64,000 nucleotides of DNA from positions 62,001-126,000 of the forward strand of contig CAVXVE010000015.1 in the NCBI GenBank assembly GCA_963764955.1, written 5' to 3'. Each line of letters begins with the position of its first letter. Position 1 is the stretch's first letter. The position numbers were made by a program, and so were the translations under genes. The notes under the pieces were generated by a model. That model worked only from the letters and a program-made list of their open reading frames with translations, was not told where the DNA came from and ran no database searches. This document shows positions 53,395 to 62,162 of this stretch, one piece after another. This stretch comes from Roseiarcus sp963764955 (lineage in GTDB: Bacteria > Pseudomonadota > Alphaproteobacteria > Rhizobiales > Beijerinckiaceae).

Positions 53395-54309
53395 ATGAGC
53401 CTTGAGGCTGCTGACGAGGCGGAGGAAGAAGCCGGGCTGTTCGACCCGCGACGGCTCGCCTTCATCGAGAGCATTGCGGACCTTCGTCCGCGCATGCACC
53501 GCTACTGCGCGCGCATGACCGGCTCGGCTTTGGACGGCGAAGACGTGATGCAGGAGACGATTTTCGAGGCCTACCTCAAGCTTGGCTCGTTCGACGCCTC
53601 TCGTCCACTCGGCCCCTGGCTCTTCAGGATCGCGCACAATCGCTGTATCGATTTTCTGCGCCGGCGGCAGGCGCAGCGCGAGGCCGAGGCGGCGGTCGAA
53701 CCCCTCGCGTGGGTTGACCCGCCGGAGGTCGCGGGCAGAGCGATCGACCGCGCGATCGAACGATTGGTGATCGCCCTTCCTCCGAAAGAAAGAGCGTGCG
53801 TTCTCCTCAAAGACGTCTTCGACTATTCGCTCGAAGACATTGCTGACCTCGTGGAATCGACGACCGGCGGCGTCAAGGCGGCCTTGAGCCGCGGCCGCGG
53901 CAAACTGGCGACGCTAACCGATGCGCACTCCCCGAAGCGGAAGGCAAACGAAGCGGAACTGGCGCTTCTTCGCCTTTATATCGATCAATTCAACCGGCGC
54001 GATTGGCAAGGCGTGCGCGAGCTCGCCAGTGCCGACGCACGGTTGACGGTCGCCGATTGCTTCACCGGACGCTTGGCTGACTCGCCCTATTTTGTTGAAT
54101 ACGAGCGCCCCATTGTCGCCTGGCGCATGGCGCTCGGAGACGCGGACGGAGAAACCGTCATCGTTATTCTGCGCGAAGACCCGCAGGGCGCAGTTCCGTT
54201 CTCCGCGATTCGCGTTGGAATTTCCGGGGGCCGCATCACCAGCATCGCCGACTACATCAAGTGCTCGTGGATCTTGGAGACGGCTTCCCTCACGCTTGCG
54301 CCGGCTTAG
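53395..54309 (+). CDS. ECF sigma factor with C-terminal SnoaL-like domain (ECF41-like)
   Basis: Region 2 is near residues 25-100: FIESIADLRPRMHRYCARMT, then GEDVMQETIFEAYLKLGSF and PWLFRIAHNRCIDFLRRR. Region 4 is near 125-180: LPPKERACVLLKDVFDYSLE and ADLVESTTGGVKAALSRGRG. The last ~120 residues form an NTF2/SnoaL-like domain (LLRLYIDQFNRRDWQGVREL), which in ECF41 sigma factors replaces an anti-sigma protein and tunes activity. It lies 21 bases after soxG, so it may control the sox operon or the following gene. Confidence 0.88.
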   Translation: MSLEAADEAEEEAGLFDPRRLAFIESIADLRPRMHRYCARMTGSALDGEDVMQETIFEAYLKLGSFDASRPLGPWLFRIAHNRCIDFLRRRQAQREAEAAVEPLAWVDPPEVAGRAIDRAIERLVIALPPKERACVLLKDVFDYSLEDIADLVESTTGGVKAALSRGRGKLATLTDAHSPKRKANEAELALLRLYIDQFNRRDWQGVRELASADARLTVADCFTGRLADSPYFVEYERPIVAWRMALGDADGETVIVILREDPQGAVPFSAIRVGISGGRITSIADYIKCSWILETASLTLAPA

Positions 54310-54423
54310 GCGGCTCTCGGCGAAACTGCGGACGCGGCGCGGGCAAAAAACTTTGATTCCGACGTATCTCGGCGGGCGCCTCTTTCGTAATTGTGAGTCT
54401 CAACCACTCTGAGGGCTCAACCA

Positions 54424-54846
54424 GTGTCGATGAAAACTTATTCCGGAAGTTGCCATTGCGGCGACATTCGCTTTCAGGCCGAACTCGACTTCGCCGACGG
54501 AACGTTCAAGTGCAACTGCACCAGCTGCGCGAAGGCGCGCTCCTGGCTCATTGTTGCGCCGGCCAGCCGGTTTCGCGTCGTCCAAGGCGAGGACTCCCAG
54601 GCGGAATATGAGTGGACGCCGCCGGGCCGCGCGAATCCTTCTGTCCAATTCCACTTCTGCAAGAGGTGCGGGATTCGCACCCCGGGCCGAGGTGATCTCG
54701 AAGCAATGGGCGGCGCTTTTTACGCGGTCCAAGTTTCGTTGCTCGACGACCTTGATCCCAACGAGCTCGCCGCCGCGCCGGTCCGCTACGTCGACGGCCG
54801 GCACGACCGTTTCGACCGGGCGCCGGACGACGTCCGATTCCTTTAG
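54424..54846 (+). CDS. GFA-family protein (glutathione-dependent formaldehyde-activating type)
   Basis: The 140-residue protein has the zinc pattern SGSCHCGDIRFQAELDFA, KCNCTSCAKARSWLIVAP and FCKRCGIRTPG. This is the Gfa/Mss4-like fold with two CxxC-type sites. It may bind glutathione adducts of formaldehyde, the toxic product of sarcosine demethylation, but many family members have other roles. ATG 54430 is a likelier start than GTG 54424. Confidence 0.85.
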   Translation: MSMKTYSGSCHCGDIRFQAELDFADGTFKCNCTSCAKARSWLIVAPASRFRVVQGEDSQAEYEWTPPGRANPSVQFHFCKRCGIRTPGRGDLEAMGGAFYAVQVSLLDDLDPNELAAAPVRYVDGRHDRFDRAPDDVRFL

Positions 54847-55277
54847 AACGGCTCAGCGGAGCCGCCTCCCGGTCGGACCGACGCCACGCGGGTGGCGAAG
54901 CTCGTTTCAGGCCTTAGCGGCGGGCGCCACCAACCCGTCGCGCCCTCGCGAAATTGCCGGACGGTGATCTCGGCCACCTCGGCCGCCGGAATGCCCTCGG
55001 CAGGATCGCGACCTATGGCCTGTAGCGTTTCGGAGACCCAGCCTGGCGAAACGGCGTTGACCCGAACGGAAATCGACGGCTCCGCGGTTACTGCGCGAAC
55101 GAACCCCTCGACAGCGGCATTGACGGTGGTGATGATCGCGCTGCCGGGAGACGGATATTGCGCCGCAAGACCAGTCGTCAGGGTAATCGCGCCGCCGGGC
55201 CGTACGGACCTCGTTCCGTAGCGGACGACGTTGACCTGGCCTAGCAATTTGTTGGCGAGGGAGAAGGTCCAGTCCTC
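54843..55277 (-). pseudogene. truncated SDR copy (3' part only)
   Basis: The frame contains EDWTFSLANKLLGQVNVVRY, then GGAITLTTGLAAQYPSPGSA and VSPGWVSETLQAIGRDPAEG. It matches the complete SDR at 57492-58091 throughout its C-terminal ~145 residues. It begins at the same residue where the copies diverge, near 55277, so the N-terminal Rossmann half is missing. At DNA level the two are about 80% identical by eye. It is a dead duplicate in the same orientation as the intact copy. Confidence 0.85.
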
Positions 55278-55278
55278 G

Positions 55279-55983
55279 ATGCGTTCGCGGGCGTCATTTG
55301 AGAAAACCACCCTAGTCGCGCGGCCCGCTCTTTTGGCGACCCGGCGACGCGCGATCGCGCTGACGGCCGCGGCGCTTGGCGCGGCGCTCGTCGGCGGCTG
55401 CCGAAGCGGCGATGATCGGAGCGCCATCGACATATCCGGCAATTCGCCGGCGCTCGAGTTCACCCTGACGCGGGCGTCGGACGGAAAGCGGGTGACCGAA
55501 GCCGATTATCGCGGCGACATCGTCATGCTCTATTTCGGCTACACCTTCTGCCCGGACGTCTGTCCCACGACGCTTGCGAACGTCGCCGACGTTCTCAAGC
55601 GGCTCGGCCCGGACGCCGAGCGCGTGCGACTGCTGTTCGTGACGGTCGACCCCGACCGCGATACGCTTCCGGTGCTGGCCGACTATGTGAAGAATTTCGC
55701 GCCTGAGATCGACGGATTGCGCGGCGATCCCGATCAGATCGCAGCGCTCGCGCGCCGCTACCGGATCGCCTATTCCGTCTCGCCCGCGACCGCGACACAC
55801 GCCTATGAGGTGACGCACGGCTCGGCCATCTATGTCTTCGACGCCACGGGCGCGGCGCGCCTGCTTATTCCCTCGCTTGGCTCCACGGCGGGCGACATCG
55901 CTGGCGTCACGGCCGATCTCCGGCGTCTGGTCGAGCACGATAATTCGCCCGGCCTGTTCGCGCGGCTCATGCAGTTCATCTGA
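55279..55983 (+). CDS. SCO-family copper chaperone for cytochrome c oxidase
   Basis: From ATG 55279 the protein is a lipoprotein-like membrane protein with LVGGC near residue 40, then VMLYFGYTFCPDVCPTTLAN, the conserved copper-binding CxxxC. LFVTVDPDRDTLPVLADYVK and a final His in THAYEVTHGSA follow. It delivers copper to the CuA centre of Cox2. Its start and probable RBS (GGGAGAAGG) lie in the reverse strand of the truncated SDR copy, so the original 5' end may have been replaced. Confidence 0.88.
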   Translation: MRSRASFEKTTLVARPALLATRRRAIALTAAALGAALVGGCRSGDDRSAIDISGNSPALEFTLTRASDGKRVTEADYRGDIVMLYFGYTFCPDVCPTTLANVADVLKRLGPDAERVRLLFVTVDPDRDTLPVLADYVKNFAPEIDGLRGDPDQIAALARRYRIAYSVSPATATHAYEVTHGSAIYVFDATGAARLLIPSLGSTAGDIAGVTADLRRLVEHDNSPGLFARLMQFI

Positions 55984-55991
55984 GCTCACGC

Positions 55992-56489
55992 TCAATCGCC
56001 GGTCGCGCCGCGCACCGGAAAGCTCGCCACGAGCGAACCGCCGTCCTGAAAGCGCAGGGTGACGGGAACCGAGCGTCCGCGCGCCGTTTCGGCGGTCGGC
56101 GACATGCACATGAGATGATATCCGCCCGGCTCGAACCTCACTTCGCCATGGGCCGGCACGGCCACGCTGTCGACCATCTCCATCCGTTCCTGGCCGTTGT
56201 CGTTGACGCTACGGTGGAGCATAAGGGCGCCGCATCCGGGAGATGCGGCGCCGACGAGCGTGCGAGTCCGGCCGGTAGGGTTCGACAGGACGAAATATCC
56301 AGCCGCCGGGCGCGACGGGATGATGAGGCGCAGCCACGGCTGGCTTATTGCGAGGCCCGGCTCCTCCGCCTGCACCGCCGAATACGAGAGCGCCATCGCC
56401 AGAGCGCAGAGCGCCGGTCTAGCCAGTCCAGCGGCGTGAGAGCGCGGCGAGGGCGGCGGCGTCCTTGTCGGTCTCCGCAATCGTTTCAT
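55992..56489 (-). CDS. periplasmic copper chaperone PCu(A)C
   Basis: The 165-residue exported protein has a hydrophobic signal (RPALCALAMALSYSAV) and the mature motif MLHRSVNDNGQERMEMV, then GYHLMCM. These match the H-M-x10-M-x21-H-x-M copper site of PCuAC proteins. It moves copper to Cox2 together with SCO. ATG 56489 is used and overlaps ctaG by 71 bases, a long overlap that makes the first ~30 residues questionable. Confidence 0.85.
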   Translation of the reverse strand: MKRLRRPTRTPPPSPRSHAAGLARPALCALAMALSYSAVQAEEPGLAISQPWLRLIIPSRPAAGYFVLSNPTGRTRTLVGAASPGCGALMLHRSVNDNGQERMEMVDSVAVPAHGEVRFEPGGYHLMCMSPTAETARGRSVPVTLRFQDGGSLVASFPVRGATGD

Positions 56490-57429
56490 CGCTGAGCCTC
56501 ATCGCGTTCATGACCACGAGCACTCCGGCCACGCTCATCATCGCGGGGGGAATCCAGATTATGAGGCCCCCGAACTGCTGATCGTCGAGCGCGCTGATCG
56601 AGGGGAAGAGACGGCCGCAGAGATCGTAATAGGGATAAAGGTCGCGCGACGAGAAGACGATGATCGCGCCGAGCAGGATCTGCGGGAACATGACGGCAAG
56701 CGAGAGGGCCGCCCGGGCGCCGAAGGACACGCGCGCCGGCGGCGAGGGTCGCGGGTCGAGAACCAGGCACCAGAACAGGATTCCGTCCAGAACCATGCTC
56801 CAGTTCATGATCGCGTAAAGCCGCGCGTCGATCATCGCGCGAAAATGGACCGCAGGGATCAGCCAGAAATAGAACAGTCCCACGAACAGGAACGCCGCGA
56901 GCACAGGCTGCTGCAACACATGGATCGTCGCGCCGGCGATACGGCTCTCGACCAGCCGGCGCGCCCAGCGCGGCATGCCGCGCTTGACCGAGGCGCCCAC
57001 CCAGCTCAGCGCGATCAGGAAGGGGCTTAAGTGATGCATCGCGACGTGCTGGACGCGGTTCAGGAAAAACATGTGCTGCGACCAATATTCGAACCGGGTC
57101 TGCAGCACGGCATAGGCGCCGAGCAGCCCGATCACGAAAACTACGCGCCGCCAGACCGGGGGCCGCTCCTTCGGCGGCGCGAGCGCGACGCCGCGAAAAA
57201 ACCAGAGCAGCGTGAGCGCCGTCGCCAGATAGATGAGCGGCGAGAAATCCCAAGGGCCCCAGACCGGCATCAGCGATGGGTGGGCGCCCGAGATCCAGAA
57301 CAGGAACAGGCCGAAGGCGACAATCGCCCAATCGGCGCCGCCGGTCCGATCCGCTACCCACCGCGACGCCAGGGGCTCCTCTAGCCACGTTCGTTGCATG
57401 ACCCGAAGGGCTAGGCGAAGCTTCGCCAC
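56419..57429 (-). CDS. CtaG-type cytochrome c oxidase assembly protein (caa3 family)
   Basis: The 336-residue membrane protein has ~7 helices (IVAFGLFLFWISGAHPSL, LIYLATALTLLWFFRGVAL) and the signature histidine helices QHMFFLNRVQHVAMHHLSPF. FWLIPAVHFRAMIDARLYAI and LDDQQFGGLIIWIPPAMMSV follow. This is the Caa3_CtaG family, required for copper insertion into CuB in some oxidases. It forms with PCuAC one likely transcript on the minus strand; SCO is on the other strand. Confidence 0.88.
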   Translation of the reverse strand: MAKLRLALRVMQRTWLEEPLASRWVADRTGGADWAIVAFGLFLFWISGAHPSLMPVWGPWDFSPLIYLATALTLLWFFRGVALAPPKERPPVWRRVVFVIGLLGAYAVLQTRFEYWSQHMFFLNRVQHVAMHHLSPFLIALSWVGASVKRGMPRWARRLVESRIAGATIHVLQQPVLAAFLFVGLFYFWLIPAVHFRAMIDARLYAIMNWSMVLDGILFWCLVLDPRPSPPARVSFGARAALSLAVMFPQILLGAIIVFSSRDLYPYYDLCGRLFPSISALDDQQFGGLIIWIPPAMMSVAGVLVVMNAMRLSDETIAETDKDAAALAALSRRWTG

Positions 57430-57491
57430 CTGTCAAAGCGCGGCCGCGCTGGGGGGCGACTCGGCGCGTGATAAATGGCTCTCAGCGGCTG

Positions 57492-58091
57492 TTAGACCCT
57501 GACCGCCGCCGGAGCCACAGAGCCCGATGCACCGTCACGAAACTGCCGGGCAATGATCGCGCCCACGTCGGCCGCCGGAATGCCGTCGGCCGGATTGCGG
57601 CCGATCGCCTTCAGGGTCTCCGCGACCCAACCCGGCGAAACGGCGTTGACCCGAATGGAAATCGACGGCTCGACGGCGGCTGCGCGCACGAACGCGTCCA
57701 CGGCGGCGTTGACGGTGGTGATGATCGCGCTGCCGGGAGCGGGATATTGCGACGCGAGACCCGTCGTGAGCGTGATCGCGCCGCCGGCGCGGACGTTCTT
57801 TGCCCCGTAGCGGACGACGTTTACCTGTCCCAGCAATTTGTTGGCGAGTGAGAAGGTCCAGTCCTCGTCGGTCAGCTGATCCCACGGCTTGAAACGCGCC
57901 GCGCCGCCCGTGCAGATGATTCCATCGACCATCCCAATCCGGCCGAACAGCGATGCGATCGACTTTGGATCGGAGATGTCGACCCGCTCGTCCGAACTGC
58001 GCGACGCGCGGATGCACGCGCTTTCGCCGAGCGCCTTGACAACCTCCGCCCCTATAAGCCCGGCGGCCCCGATCACCAATATTTTACCCAA
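57492..58091 (-). CDS. short-chain dehydrogenase/reductase, intact copy
   Basis: From TTG 58091 (RBS GAGGAGAAGG) the 199-residue protein begins LGKILVIGAAGLIGAEVVKA, the GxxGxxG nucleotide motif. It continues with DLTDEDWTFSLANKLLGQVN-like text and SAIITTVNAAVDAFVRAAA, where the catalytic Tyr-x3-Lys is replaced (no YxxxK visible). It belongs to the short SDR class with unusual active site. A truncated copy lies 2.2 kb upstream on the chromosome, bracketing the copper genes. Confidence 0.75.
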   Translation of the reverse strand: MGKILVIGAAGLIGAEVVKALGESACIRASRSSDERVDISDPKSIASLFGRIGMVDGIICTGGAARFKPWDQLTDEDWTFSLANKLLGQVNVVRYGAKNVRAGGAITLTTGLASQYPAPGSAIITTVNAAVDAFVRAAAVEPSISIRVNAVSPGWVAETLKAIGRNPADGIPAADVGAIIARQFRDGASGSVAPAAVRV

Positions 58092-58148
58092 GACCTTCTC
58101 CTCTGATTCGCCCGCGAGAGTGAAGCCGCTTCGGCCTGATCGCAAGCG

Positions 58149-59018
58149 TCAGCCGCGCTCAGCCTTGTCGCGCGCGTTCAACGCCTGGATCGCCTCGCGC
58201 GCCGCCTTCCACTCCGTGTCGCCCCAGCGGCGCAATTCATAGAAATTGCCTCCGGTCGCGAGCGCTTCGGCGCCGTCCATCGCGATCGTCTCGCCGTTCA
58301 GCCACTCGCAGCCGTCGGACATGAGAAACGTCGCGAGATTCTGCAATTCCTCCATCCGGCCGACCCGACCCATCGGATTGCGTGCGGCGGATGCGCCGGG
58401 CTCGGCGCCAGGCATCAAACGCTTGCTCATGCCCTCGGTCGGGATTTCGCCAGGCGCGATGGCGTTGAGGCGAATGCCGTAGCGGCCCCATTCCTGCGCG
58501 AGCGACATGGTCATCGCCTGGATCGCCGCCTTGCTCATCGCCGAGGGCACGACGAACGGGCCGCCGTTGCGCACCCAGGTCACCGCGATCGAGACGACGC
58601 TTCCCTTCTGCTTCGCCGCGATCCAGCGCTTGCCCACCGCCTGCGTCACATAGAAGGTGCCATGCATGACGATATTGGCGATGGCGTCGAAGCCGCGCGG
58701 CGACAGGTCCTCGGTGCGGGAGATGAAATTGCCGGCGGCGTTGTTGACGAGGCCGGTCAAGGGCCGGTCGCGGAAAATCTCCTCGATCATCGCTTCGACC
58801 GCCGCCGCGTCGCGGATGTCGACGCCGTAGCTTGCGACGCGTCCGCCATGCGCCTTCATAAGCTCAGCGGCGGTCGCGTCGCAGACGCCCTTGCGCCGGC
58901 CGCAGATCGCGATCTCGGCGCCGAGGCCGAGGAAACGCTCGGCCATCGCCTTGCCGAGCCCCGTGCCGCCGCCGGTGACGAGGATTTTCTTGCCCTTAAA
59001 AAGGCCGTCGACGAACAT
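58149..59018 (-). CDS. SDR of the 2,4-dienoyl-CoA reductase type
   Basis: From ATG 59018 the 289-residue protein has KKILVTGGGTGLGKAMAERF, ICGRRKGVCDATAAELMKAH, VNNAAGNFISRTEDLSPRGF and SIAVTWVRNGGPFVVPSAMS followed by KAAIQAMTMSLAQEWGRYGI. The Tyr of usual SDRs is replaced by Ser with Lys retained (PSAMSKAA), the hallmark of dienoyl-CoA reductases. It likely acts on unsaturated acyl-CoA in beta-oxidation. It is 57 bases upstream of the shorter SDR on the same strand. Confidence 0.85.
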   Translation of the reverse strand: MFVDGLFKGKKILVTGGGTGLGKAMAERFLGLGAEIAICGRRKGVCDATAAELMKAHGGRVASYGVDIRDAAAVEAMIEEIFRDRPLTGLVNNAAGNFISRTEDLSPRGFDAIANIVMHGTFYVTQAVGKRWIAAKQKGSVVSIAVTWVRNGGPFVVPSAMSKAAIQAMTMSLAQEWGRYGIRLNAIAPGEIPTEGMSKRLMPGAEPGASAARNPMGRVGRMEELQNLATFLMSDGCEWLNGETIAMDGAEALATGGNFYELRRWGDTEWKAAREAIQALNARDKAERG

Positions 59019-59241
59019 CAGGGTTTCCTCTCCCGTTTGGCGTTCCAATGACCGCGCTCGGAAACGCCAGTCAAATCGCCCTCATCGGTACGCGCTTCGG
59101 GGGCGCTCGGAAAGTGCGGCTCGAATGGCGAGGCGCCGCAAGCTCGCGCTTGCGACGGCAAGGCGCCTAGTCGCGACGCTCAGGCGCGCTTAGACTGGCA
59201 GCGCGAACGCGCCGCGCCGGCCGGACAGGGGGAATAGCGCC

Positions 59242-59616
59242 ATGGAAATCAAGCGAAGGGTCTCGAGCGAAGCCGGGCCCGCCACCAACTTCACCGGCGC
59301 GGTGCACATCGATCGGCCGATTGCGCCGGGTCCTGCCGCTGGCGCGGATTGGCGAGTCGTCACTTTCGAGCCGCGCGCCCGGACCGCATGGCACACCCAT
59401 CCAAAGGGCCAGATTCTGATGGTGACCGCCGGATCGGGTCGCGTTCAGAGCGAGGGCGGACCGATCGAGGAGATTAACCCCGGCGACGTCGTCTTGATCT
59501 CGCCAGGCGAAAAGCACTGGCACGGCGCCTCGCCGACCGCCGCCATGACCCATGTCGCCATAAACGAGGCGCCGACCAGCTGGATGGAGAAGGTCAGCGA
59601 CGAACAATACGGTTGA
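59242..59616 (+). CDS. cupin-domain protein (124 aa)
   Basis: The small cupin has the metal motif WHTHPKGQILMVTAGSGRVQ (H-x-H-...-E/Q) and GDVVLISPGEKHWHGASPT (second motif with His). Proteins of this size and type include quercetin-like and carboxymuconolactone-linked cupins. Substrate unknown. It stands alone between two minus-strand genes. Confidence 0.85.
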   Translation: MEIKRRVSSEAGPATNFTGAVHIDRPIAPGPAAGADWRVVTFEPRARTAWHTHPKGQILMVTAGSGRVQSEGGPIEEINPGDVVLISPGEKHWHGASPTAAMTHVAINEAPTSWMEKVSDEQYG

Positions 59617-59629
59617 GCGCCATCCACGC

Positions 59630-60315
59630 TCATCTCGGCGGCGGGAAGGCGAGAATCTCGCTGGTGTAGGTCTCCACCACCTCGCTGAACGGCTCGCCTT
59701 CCGGCGTCGACAGCACCGCGCGATGCTCGAGCACATGATCGGGAATCGCGAGCGCGCCCTTGTCGTCGGACGCGGGCGCGGCGCTCATCTCCCAGCCCTT
59801 CGGCAGCGGGCGGTAGAGCAGGTCCGCGGAGAGGGTATGGCGGCGGAAATGGAGCGCCGCCACCGCCTTGCCGAACGGCGTGTCAGTCGTCTCCAGCGCA
59901 TGGTTCATGTCGGGCGTGAGGCGCGCCGGCACGTACCAATTGTCGGCCTCGGAAAGCACATGGTCACCGCATTTGAGACGAACCCGGCGGTAGCCGAGCT
60001 TCTCGTCCGGCTTGACGTCGAGCGCGGCCCGCACCTCGGGGCTCGCCGGCTTCATCGTGTCGCGCACGCGCTCGGCGACGATCCGCGCTGGATCCGCGAG
60101 GCGGTGATCGGCGCACCAGCGCTCGAGCGTCAGCGTCGCGCTGTCGTGACTCAAAAGGTCAGCGTTGAGGCTTTCGATCAGCGCCAACGCTTCGAGACGG
60201 CCGGTGAAATTGTCCGGCCAAGGGGCGGGGAGGCGGCGAGCCCGGCCGCGGACGCGCTCGCCGTCATGAGGAGCCCGACCGCAATCCCGATCGCCCGCAA
60301 CCTTGCCCCGCTCAT
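59630..60315 (-). CDS. exported UbiC/chorismate-lyase-like protein (frame break near signal peptide)
   Basis: A clear signal peptide starts at ATG 60315 (MSGARLRAIGIAVGLLMTAS) and leaves the frame near 60235. The other frame then gives WPDNFTGRLEALALIESLNA, LTLERWCADHRLADPARIVA and DEKLGYRRVRLKCGDHVLSE with NWYVPARLTPDMNHALETTD and TPFGKAVAALHF. The second half resembles chorismate pyruvate-lyase/UTRA-like folds. The shift here is -1 or +2. The ATG overlaps the ABC-F stop (ATGA), suggesting coupling. Function unknown. Confidence 0.6.
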
Positions 60316-62162
60316 ATCTCTTCCGCCGCGGCCGACAATTCGAACCATGCTTCCTCACTCGCCATCAGCGCCCGCTCGAGTTCGGCGCGCTTCGCCGCCA
60401 ATTCCGCGATCTTCGCCGCGTCGCCGCCGCGCGCGCTTGCTGCCGCCAGCGCTTCGTCCAACCGGCGCAGGAGATCGTGGAAGCGGTTGATCCTGTCCTC
60501 GAGCGCGGCGAGTTCGCGTTTGAGCTGCGGCTCGCGCCGGGGTCCCGCTCCCGGCGGGGGCGGCTCCGTTTGGCGCTTGCCCCTTTGCTCCGGCCGCTCG
60601 TCGGCGCCGAGCACGAACCGGCTGTAATCGGCGAGATCGCCATCGAACGGCTTGACCGTCCCGTTCGCCGCCAGCCACAGCCGGTCGACGCAGGCTTCCA
60701 GCAGACGACGGTCGTGCGACACCAGAATGCAGGCGCCTTCATAATCGTTGATCGCCTCGATCAGTTCGCCGCGGCTGTCGATGTCGAGATGGTTGGTCGG
60801 CTCGTCGAGGATGAGGAGCTGCGGCCCGTCGAACGCGGCGAGGCCCATCATGAGGCGCGCCTTCTCGCCGCCCGACAGGAACTCGACCTTGGTGTCGGCG
60901 CGCGCGCCGGAGAAGCCGATCATCGCCGCGCGGCCGCGGATCTTCGACACCGCTTCCCCGCGCATGCGCTCGGCCACATGGTCGTAGACGGTTCCGCCCG
61001 GCTCGAGCTCGTCGATCTGGTGCTGGGCGAAATAGCCGACCTGAAGCCGGTTCGCGCGCGTCATCTTTCCCGCCATCGGCTCAAGACGCCCGGCGATCAG
61101 CTTGGCGAAGGTCGACTTGCCGTTGCCGTTCTGGCCGAGAAGCCCGATGCGGTCATCGTCGGCGAGCGTGAGGTCGATGCGGGCGATGACCGCGCGCCCG
61201 TCATAGCCGGCGCTGACCTTCTCCATGGTCACGATCGGCGGACTCAGGCGCTTCACGACCGGCGGCCACTTGAACGGCTGCACGCTCTCGTCGACGATCG
61301 CCGCGACCGGCTCCATCTTGGCCAGCATCTTGAGCCGCGACTGGGCCTGCACCGCCTTCGACGCCTTGGCGCGAAAGCGGTCGACGAAGGCCTGCAGATG
61401 GGCGCGCTTCTCCTCCTGCTTCTTCGCCGCCTTGCCGGCGAGGATCTGCTGCTCGCGGCGCTGACGCTCGAAGCTCGAATAGCCCCCGGTCCATAAGGTG
61501 AGCTTGCCGCGGTCGAGGTGCAGGATCTGCTCGGCGACGTCGTCGAGCAGGTCGCGGTCATGGCTGATGACGAGAATCGTCGCCTGGCAGGTCTTCAGAT
61601 AGTCGGTGAGCCACAGCACGCCTTCGAGGTCGAGATAGTTGGTCGGCTCGTCGAGCAGCAAAAGGTCGGGCTCCGAGAACAGCACCGCCGCGAGCGCGAC
61701 CCGCATGCGCCAGCCGCCGGAAAACTCCTGAAGCGACCGGGCTTGCGCCGCCTCGTCGAAGCCGAGCCCCTTGAGGATTCGCGCCGCCCGCGCCGGGGCG
61801 TTATGCGCTTCGATATCGACGAGCCGCGTGTGGATCTCGGCGATCCGCTCTCCTTCGCTCGCGGTCTCCGCTTCGGCCATCAGCGTCTCGCGCTCAATAT
61901 CGGCGGAGAGCACGAAGTCGATCAGGCTTTCCGCGCCGGCCGGGGCTTCCTGCTCGACGCTGCCGACGCGCGCGCCTTTGGGGATGATCACCGCGCCGCT
62001 TTCGGGCGAAAGCTCGCCGCGGATCAGGCGGAAGAGCGTGGTCTTGCCGGCGCCGTTGCGCCCCACAAGCCCGACATGCGCGCCGGACGCCAGCGCGGCC
62101 GAGGCGTTGTCGATCAGGAGGCGCTCGCCAAGCCGATAGGTGAGGGCGCTGATATGCAGCAT
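60312..62162 (-). CDS. ABC-F family ATPase (translation factor type)
   Basis: From ATG 62162 the 616-residue protein has two ABC domains without membrane segments. The first has LVGRNGAGKTTLFRLIRGEL (Walker A), SLQEFSGGWRMRVALAAVLF (signature) and LLLLDEPTNYLDLEGVLWL. The inter-domain linker is Lys/Arg-rich. The second has GLLGQNGNGKSTFAKLIAGR, FLSGGEKARLMMGLAAFDGP and LLILDEPTNHLDIDSRGELI, and a C-terminal coiled coil follows. It is the Uup/YheS-like branch acting on the ribosome. Confidence 0.93.
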   Translation of the reverse strand: MLHISALTYRLGERLLIDNASAALASGAHVGLVGRNGAGKTTLFRLIRGELSPESGAVIIPKGARVGSVEQEAPAGAESLIDFVLSADIERETLMAEAETASEGERIAEIHTRLVDIEAHNAPARAARILKGLGFDEAAQARSLQEFSGGWRMRVALAAVLFSEPDLLLLDEPTNYLDLEGVLWLTDYLKTCQATILVISHDRDLLDDVAEQILHLDRGKLTLWTGGYSSFERQRREQQILAGKAAKKQEEKRAHLQAFVDRFRAKASKAVQAQSRLKMLAKMEPVAAIVDESVQPFKWPPVVKRLSPPIVTMEKVSAGYDGRAVIARIDLTLADDDRIGLLGQNGNGKSTFAKLIAGRLEPMAGKMTRANRLQVGYFAQHQIDELEPGGTVYDHVAERMRGEAVSKIRGRAAMIGFSGARADTKVEFLSGGEKARLMMGLAAFDGPQLLILDEPTNHLDIDSRGELIEAINDYEGACILVSHDRRLLEACVDRLWLAANGTVKPFDGDLADYSRFVLGADERPEQRGKRQTEPPPPGAGPRREPQLKRELAALEDRINRFHDLLRRLDEALAAASARGGDAAKIAELAAKRAELERALMASEEAWFELSAAAEEI

